A stretch of DNA of 21,260 nucleotides. Source: Sphaeroforma arctica JP610 (Eukaryota > Opisthokonta > Ichthyosporea > Ichthyophonida). A model generated the notes under the pieces. It did not search any database, had not been told where the DNA came from, and worked only from the letters and a program-made list of their open reading frames with translations. Below are positions 1 through 21,260 of the stretch, one piece after another; the first letter of the stretch is position 1; every line of letters starts with the position of its first letter. The stretch covers positions 51,120-72,379 of the forward strand of contig NW_014040113.1 of the NCBI RefSeq assembly GCF_001186125.1, in the 5' to 3' direction. Both the position numbers and the translations under genes were made by a program.

Positions 1-95
1 ATATACGTATATACGTATACATATATACATGTATTCTTAAATATATGTACATATACACATAGATACATCTAGATACATATATGTATGTATATATC
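1..95. repeat. AT-rich microsatellite-like tract
   Basis: Irregular alternation of ATATAC, GTAT and ACAT steps fills the first 95 bases. No gene is seen in it. Confidence 0.7.
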
Positions 96-411
96 CCATC
101 CGGTGTTACAGTTGTGCTTAACTGTCGTCCGTCATGGTAATCCAACTTAGCTGTCGAAAAGAAGAGAATATACTACACCCATCTCTTTTCTGACGTGCCT
201 ATAGCTCTATGTAGTACGTCTCCATAAAACCGATGAATATCCGAAAGCAGATGCCATCCATGCCTCATAAACCAGTCGTGGACCGTCAGATTCTTGAAAT
301 AACTACTACTGGAATAAATTATATATTCATCCTGGCTCCTTGCGGCGAGGTCACTTTGTTGTCTCAATATTTAAAACTATATCATTGCTACGTTGGCATT
401 GCGTTCCTTAG
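96..411. other. No recognised exon; probable intron left of exon 1
   Basis: Open frames on both strands here (for example 233-469 on +) show no similarity I recognise. The + strand frame of the next exon is closed by a stop just before 412, so an intron boundary is assumed at 410-411. Any start codon and signal peptide of the integrin-like protein must lie in this stretch unseen or beyond the left edge. Confidence 0.45.
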
Positions 412-15648
<15,237 letters not shown>

Positions 15649-16104
15649 ATGCCTACCGAGGAGAATTCGATGCAAAATTATTTTTCAATTTTTCGCTGGA
15701 GTATAGACATAAGATGTCCAGGACATTTGCTGATAACTCTGCTGGAAGCAATTGTAATGTAGTAGGATACAGATTTGTTTTGCAGGATATTTTCAGTGTC
15801 ATGTCGCAATTGGGTATACGAACTTCAACCTAGTAGATACGCAAGTACAGATCTGGCTGCACTGAGACTAAAGTCCGAACTACCCCTAGTGTATGAAAGG
15901 ATATGATGTAGTCGCTACTGGAACACAAGAGACTCAGTTAAAATCGCATCTCGTAGATGAACAGATATGAACTGAATAACCAGACTATGCATGTATTGTT
16001 TCGTGTCAGAAAGCACTCGAGGCAGAGTTGCATGTCACTAAATAAATAAGAATTGCAAGTCACTAAATAAATAAAAGGTGCAAGGCACTAAATCAATAAA
16101 CAAG
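15649..16104 (+). other. Probable 3' UTR of the integrin alpha-like gene
   Basis: The sequence after the stop is AT-rich and has no convincing open frame. AATAAA hexamers occur at 16041, 16066 and 16070, with further A-rich variants up to 16100, so cleavage probably falls about 10-30 bases after one of them. The end given is the end of the hexamer cluster, not an observed transcript end. Confidence 0.5.
16027..16104 (+). repeat. Three tandem 26-bp copies carrying poly(A) signals
   Basis: Three adjacent copies at about 16027-16052, 16053-16078 and 16079-16104 share the pattern TTGCAAGTCACTAAATAAAT with small changes. The first two contain AATAAA; the third has CAATAAAC. They multiply the polyadenylation hexamer of the upstream gene. 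Confidence 0.75.
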
Positions 16105-17444
16105 TACATACACTGATATAGAGGTACATTCGCTTGATGTAGGCTTAAAATAGACAAGTACATACGTATGAACACGTTACTCGAGTCCGAAAAGTGACGC
16201 CAACATCCAAGTAAACCAGTAAATATGATATACCAGAATTCACGCTCTAATGTGACCACGGTATGTCTTTCTAAAAGTAGCGACTCATTTTGAGATTCTT
16301 TGTCATAATGCAATCTCTCGTTTAGCGGACAGTTTGATACCGCTTACAGCGGTGACACGATATGTGAGGGTAATAGGTATATCGGTTAGGTTGTCGTGTA
16401 AGTGTCACTTGTACACGACTGACAGTGCATACAATATTCGGACATACAACACAAGAGTATGTATGCACAAAAGGGAAACGCATATTCTAAACTTGAACTC
16501 CTAAAAATCCACCGTGGACCCGTGGTGCATGAGACAGCTGACCAGCTGCTCGCCTATGAAGTATTTCATTCTCTGAACCCACCATAAAACCAAGCAAGAA
16601 CTATTCTAAACATTCCATATGTGGAGCTCGCCAATGAAAAGCAGTGCACACTTCTGCAAAGTTTATATTTTCATTATAACTTTGTTTCAAATACACAGTA
16701 TGCAAGAGAGAAATTGGATTTGGAGGCTGGCATTCTCAGAGAGCGAGAGAGAGACTGGCTATGTGGTATCGGCCTCAAGGCGCCGGGTAAGATATATGTT
16801 CAAACAGCATCATAGATATAGACGCATAGTCCATTTCGCGATGTACATAAGATTCGCAGCTTATGATTTAGTATTTACCCAATTAAAGAATACAGACCAC
16901 TCCACAGACCACTACTCATCACAGGTTTTGAATCTGTCTACACCTTTAGCATGGATGTCGATGTTGGAGGAGTAAACATTGCGCATATTGCTGTGCATTT
17001 ATGGTGTCGAGAAGGTAGTCTTTGGTATGTGGACGACTTTAATAATAAATGATAGAGGGTAGAAGTAGTTCGGATGTAGAATTGAGACGCTGGTTCGATT
17101 CTTGTAAGCAAGCTCGATAAAAAAGGTGTGTAGCGGTGTCGTCATTTGATATATTAATGTACTAGTGCAGCGGATTATGGCGACTCCAACAATGACATAC
17201 ACACTATGAGCCCGAGATTGGCACAACTGGTTTAAACTGCCAATGATGGTCTTGGTAATAATTAAAAGGATGTGTTTTGTGTCTATAAATATCCACAAGT
17301 ACGTTATCGCTTGATAATAATAGTCAATATTCTATTCAAGTTCTTATTTAGGACGTGGGGACCGTGCGGTAATTTCGATTGCATGTTAGGTTTTGAGTAC
17401 TTTCATCAATACGCGACTAGCCAGCTGTTTTGCTGTTTGTGTAG
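16105..17444. other. Intergenic DNA, no gene recognised
   Basis: Open frames at 16038-16313 (-) and 16619-16975 (+) have no recognisable motif. A stretch 16691-16787 is flanked by an AG and a GTAAGA and could be an exon of an unknown gene with the candidate at 17445, since phase 1 fits both, but nothing else supports it. Confidence 0.4.
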
Positions 17445-17689
17445 ACGGTATAACACATACGGAAACAAACAGAGAAGAATTGGCTTTGCTTCGAAGAACC
17501 CCATCGGACCTGATGTTCAATCATCCAAGCCCTGCAGGTGCGTCATTGCAGTCCCTGATTGTATTTGGTTATTTCGTTGTATTCTGCAGTACTGTATTGA
17601 TTAATACGGACTTGCAGTATTATGTTTTTAAGCCTCGCGATACTCTGAAGGCAAAATGTTTACAGACCATCCCAGGCTTAGACTCGTAG
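17445..17689 (+). CDS. Possible terminal exon of an unknown membrane protein
   Basis: An open frame from an AG at 17443-17444 to a TAG at 17687-17689. It reads as a charged stretch (R-E-E-L-A-L-L-R-R), a P-S-D-L-M-F-N-H-P motif and then a hydrophobic segment of about 20 residues (L-I-V-F-G-Y-F-V-V-F-C) before a short basic end. That pattern is more protein-like than nearby frames, but I do not recognise the family. It may equally be chance. Confidence 0.22.
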
Positions 17690-18411
17690 TTGTCGTGATT
17701 TGCTATCCCTGCTTGTTGGTGCCTTCAGGTTAGCGAAACTGTCCCCTCGTTGCTGAGTGGCATTCTGCCGTAATGGACCAGCTATAAGCGTGCAAATGAG
17801 CGTGCACACGTCTGCTTAATTTTTATAATATATCCTGATGAGATAAGCGTAGAATGTGGCTGTAAACTGTTTTACATATAAACCACCGAAGCAAAACATG
17901 ACTGCCCGGGTATAACTCCATGTTTGCATGTGGATTGAAGCGATCAACCTCAGCCCAAAAGAGGATTAGGAATGACATAGTGAAGATCTTGTTTTTTCCC
18001 TTTGAAGTGCGTCAATAATGTATGCGACCATAGAGGAAACCCAATTTTGTCACCATTTAGCAAGAATGTATCGTATGCATGGGGAACAACGAAAGACCGC
18101 CTATATTAATGATGCTGCGAAGATTCATGATTGTACCAACACTTAGCCCAATGAAGAATTTCCTTATCCACTTTATATCAGGCCAAAACAGGACACACAG
18201 CACTACTGAAACATCTTGCGTGTTTGCTGCATGACATATGAGCTCTAAAAACATATCACATGGTGAGTTCGCCTATCAAATTATGCCTGCCAACACAAAT
18301 GCATACGCGTCACAACCATAGGTGCCACCCCCAACCTCATTGATCGCACATACATTTAAAACATGGTTTCTTTGCTAATATAGTGATTAATTCAAGAGCA
18401 TGAACTATATA
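17690..18411. other. Intergenic DNA, nothing recognised
   Basis: AT-rich sequence with only short open frames, such as 18057-18254 on the - strand, none of which shows a motif. Confidence 0.4.
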
Positions 18412-18662
18412 ACAACCCATGAACACCCTCCCTGTAGCCCCATAACTATGTTGTGCCTACACATTAAATGTAGACATCAATGAGACAGGGTTTGAATAGT
18501 ATTCTGTTCTGTATACTCGAGAGCGGGTTTCCAGAAATTGCGCACTGCAAGGCAAAAAGTGCCTTTTTGGTCGCGTACGCACAACCCGTGAACACCCTCC
18601 CTGTAGCCCCATCACTACGCTGTGCCTACACATTAAATGTACTAAACATCAATGAGACAGGG
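18412..18662. repeat. 80-bp direct duplication
   Basis: Copy 1 at 18412-18490 and copy 2 at 18581-18662 share ACAACCC, GAACACCCTCCCTGTAGCCC, a TGTGCCTACACATTAAATGTA block and CATCAATGAGACAGGG with few differences and one 3-4 base indel. About 90 unrelated bases lie between them. Confidence 0.85.
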
Positions 18663-19330
18663 AAAAACAGTCGAAATCATCAATTGGGTTTCAACTAAAA
18701 TACCCACAATACCAAAACGATATGTACCGTCCCGTAGCCTGATGTGAATGACTTCCTGAACCCGGGTTTTATAAACGCCTTGACCCAAAGGCTGATGACG
18801 CAGCGAAGGATTCCCATCCGCCAAGGCATCTGTAGACTTGATATGTATTTCCGAGAATTGCAACAACATATCTTCCAAGCCAATAATTAAGTCTGGTTCA
18901 TCGATTCCGGCCGAGTTCTTGGTCCAACTCTGGCGCATTCATCTCAATATCCGGAAATTCACGGGAAGGCAATGACACACCACCGGCCAACTTCGATGCA
19001 TCAGAGCACAACACTATTTATTATTTTGGTGTGGGAACATACAATCGAATCCGCATCTTTAAATAAAGTAAGCGGTGCCGAGTGCGACCATTTGTTCAGT
19101 ACCCCAGAGGAAACACTCATGCTTGCGCGTTAGTCGGTCTCCTTTATCATAAAGTATGTGGGCATCATTCCACTCCATTACGATAACATTGCCAGCAATG
19201 CTGCCACGTCAGGCCTATAATTGGGTGCAGTTTCATTCAAGAAATCCCGTTGACTATCATGGCCGACCATGAATTTATGGTCAAGAACATTACGACCAAA
19301 CACACGCAACACCTCCGGATGCAACACCGC
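18663..19330 (-). other. Possible further remnants of a retroelement pol region
   Basis: Minus-strand frames here (18642-18938, and another at about 19150-19330) look more protein-like than random sequence. The second has an H, G-H and N-Y/P-D-V spacing faintly like the zinc-binding part of Ty3-type integrases. They lie where an integrase would be expected downstream of the reverse transcriptase fragment at 20411. The call is tentative and the element, if it is one, is broken. Confidence 0.25.
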
Positions 19331-19470
19331 TATCTGCGGCTTATGCGGCTGTAACATAATCTTTTCTCAGTATAAATATCGAGCGTAAAGTGTATCTAAA
19401 ATCAATGATTACGCATCGAAAATATGCAAGTACATCCCACTATTTGTTGTTGAGCAATATCCATATCGCC

Positions 19471-20301
19471 CATGGATGCCATGAGTGTCCCAATCAGCGT
19501 AGAGTATGGAGAGTAGCTGAAAGGTACGAGACAATAGGAAACAATAGACCTCTTCTCAAGTACGGATATCTCAGCTGGGAAAAGTCCCTGACTGAGAGAA
19601 CCGAACTGAGTCTTTATTTGTGTTTTCACTAGACTCGGATTTACTTGAGTGTTTCTTTCACACGCGGGAGTCTGGGTATAGCTTACCGGTTCTACCGCTA
19701 ATATTCCTGATGACTCTAATATCAGAAATATTCCAATCCTAATTCCCCATGGATGTCATGAGTGTTTAAAGCAGTGTAGAATATGGAGAGTAGCTGAAAG
19801 GTACGAGACAATAGGATACAATAGACCTCTTCTCAAGTACGGATATCTCAGCTGGGAAAAGTCCCTGACTGAGAGAACCGAACTGAGTCTTTATTTGTGT
19901 TTTCACTAGACTCGGATTTACTTGAGTGTTTCTTTCACACGCGGGAGTCTGGGTATAGCTTACCGGTTCTACCGCTAATATTCCTGATGACTCTAATATC
20001 AGAAATATTCCAATCCTAATTCCCCATGGATGTCATGAGTGTTTAAAGCAGTGTAGAATATGGAGAGTAGCTGAAAGGTACGAGACAATAGGATACAATA
20101 GACCTCTTCTCAAGTACGGATATCTCAGCTGGGAAAAGTCCCTGACTGAGGGAACCGAACTGAGTCTTTATTTGTGTTTTCACTAGACTCGGATTTACTG
20201 GAGTGTTTCTTTCACACGCGGGAGTCCGGGTATAGCTTACCGGTTCTACCGCTAATATTTCTGATGACTCTAATATCAGAAATATTCCAATCCCAATTCC
20301 A
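19471..20301. repeat. Three tandem copies of a 277-bp unit
   Basis: Copies at 19471-19747, 19748-20024 and 20025-20301, each beginning CATGGATG and ending near TCCTAATTCC. Copies 2 and 3 are nearly identical; copy 1 differs mostly in its first 40 bases. Each contains GAGTCTTTATTTGTGTTTTC and, near the end, an inverted repeat of AATATTCCTGAT and ATCAGAAATATT around a 9-base loop. It has no coding frame I recognise. Confidence 0.93.
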
Positions 20302-20410
20302 AAACTCAGTATTTGATTATTCTGGGTTTTGGGATTTGTATTGGCTTTTTGATAATCTGGTCCCTAGAGGCTACACCAGTGCATGTTATACCAACCACTC
20401 TGCACTCATC

Positions 20411-20683
20411 CTAACGAACAAGTAGGCTGGTGATTTCGTTGTACGATGAGTGGAAAGTTATGTAGCCCTGAGAGTCCTCCAATAGCTTCAATTGGTTGTA
20501 GGCTGATGCCACATAGGTTGCCGATTGAGCAGGTGCACCCCGTGCGTGATTCAACAAATCCTCCTCGCAGGGCAATAACACCGGTAAAATATGGAATTCA
20601 AGATTGTGCGATCTATAGTCAACTATTAAACGCCAAGCTTTGTCATTGACAGGTACATGGCGTGAGTTCTTATGTGGCAACAC
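20411..20683 (-). mobile_element. Broken Ty3/gypsy-like reverse transcriptase fragment
   Basis: The - strand frame shows W-R-L-I-V-D-Y-R-S-H-N, a following acidic D-L-L region and an S-A-Y-N-Q-L-K-L stretch with E-D-S after it. This is the order of the first reverse transcriptase motifs in Ty3/gypsy LTR elements (W-R-x-V-x-D-Y-R-x-L-N, then the S-G-Y-H-Q-I region). Only part of the domain is present. No LTR pair or intact pol is seen, so this is an old fossil. Confidence 0.7.
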
Positions 20684-21260
20684 ACACGAACAACCTCACA
20701 AACTATGCGGATCATCCGGTCAGTACTTGACAGCATACGTAACATCATTATTTTCAGTCTCGAAGCCCTGCTTCACAGGATTCGTTGTACTATACATACA
20801 ACGAATGAGGAAGTATGCATTCCTTTAACATACTATGGACCATTTCGGCATGTAGAAAACGGGAATACTTTCTATCCCAGCGCACCTTTTTGAACTTTTT
20901 TTTAGTGCACCTAAGTATCGTCGAGAAAAACTATATAAACGAGCCATATAGTCAAATCCCAAGAAATTATGCTCTGGGCTCTGCTAAAACATGACATGCT
21001 TCCCGGTGTCATTGTAAATCTATACTTCAAAATCTTCACATACAACCGTATGCGTAACCGGTCCTGTCGTGGCATCACCTAGTCAGGAGCCTTTTGTGAT
21101 GACCGCATGCCATGCTGAAAGCATTCAATACAACAATGACTAGTCTGGAGACAGACATATGTGATATTTGGGGCATTTTGTTGTAAACTTCGATGGAAAT
21201 TACTAGGTTTCAAACTATATTAAACTAAAATACAATTTAGTCAGTTAGGATTTAGCAGTG
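20684..21260. other. Right-hand flank, no gene recognised
   Basis: Short frames only. An inverted repeat lies at 20780-20806: ATTCGTTGTA and TACAACGAAT around a 7-base loop. The last 370 bases show nothing I can name. Confidence 0.4.

Noticed and set aside
19471-20301. The 277-bp tandem copies as LTRs of the nearby retroelement.
   Set aside because: The copies are head to tail with no internal region, and I cannot see LTR ends or a primer binding site; left as an unclassified tandem repeat.

Overview
The window is eukaryotic nuclear DNA. Almost three quarters of it (412 to 15648, + strand) is one intron-rich gene for an integrin alpha-like cell-surface protein. I assembled 32 exons by eye from splice sites and reading phase; every junction keeps the frame. 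The 5' end lies left of the window or in an exon I cannot recognise in the first 411 bases. The visible part codes for about 1,700 residues. An integrin alpha-type gene with 31 short introns and an architecture unlike animal integrins suggests a unicellular relative of animals (a holozoan protist, perhaps an ichthyosporean). That placement is inference.

Domain order: (1) 412-1681, a segment that resembles the N-terminal region placed before FG-GAP repeats in many bacterial surface proteins and ends in a Y-P-I-T-I-D-P-L motif; (2) 2134-6581, an FG-GAP beta-propeller whose last three blades carry Ca-binding loops of the form D-x-N-N-D-G-x-x-D; (3) 6582-about 15150, a stalk of about 1,040 residues made of several Ig-like repeats with N-x-G-P motifs, roughly twice the length of an animal integrin leg; (4) 15071-15648, one membrane helix and a short tail with H-F-F-A-R where animal integrins have G-F-F-K-R.

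The introns are rich in local tandem duplications. The most striking is a 28-bp minisatellite (4807-5309) whose founder unit spans an exon-intron junction, so the coding bases of a Ca loop and the splice donor have been copied some 17 times into the intron. Another intron has about 220 bp of (TA)n/(GT)n, and one 3' splice site is preceded by a CA-repeat tract.

After the stop codon come a 3' UTR with three tandem copies of a poly(A)-signal-bearing 26-mer, then gene-poor DNA (16105-21260). This holds one weak exon candidate (17445-17689), an 80-bp direct duplication, three tandem copies of a 277-bp unit, and a broken Ty3/gypsy-like reverse transcriptase fragment on the - strand (20411-20683).
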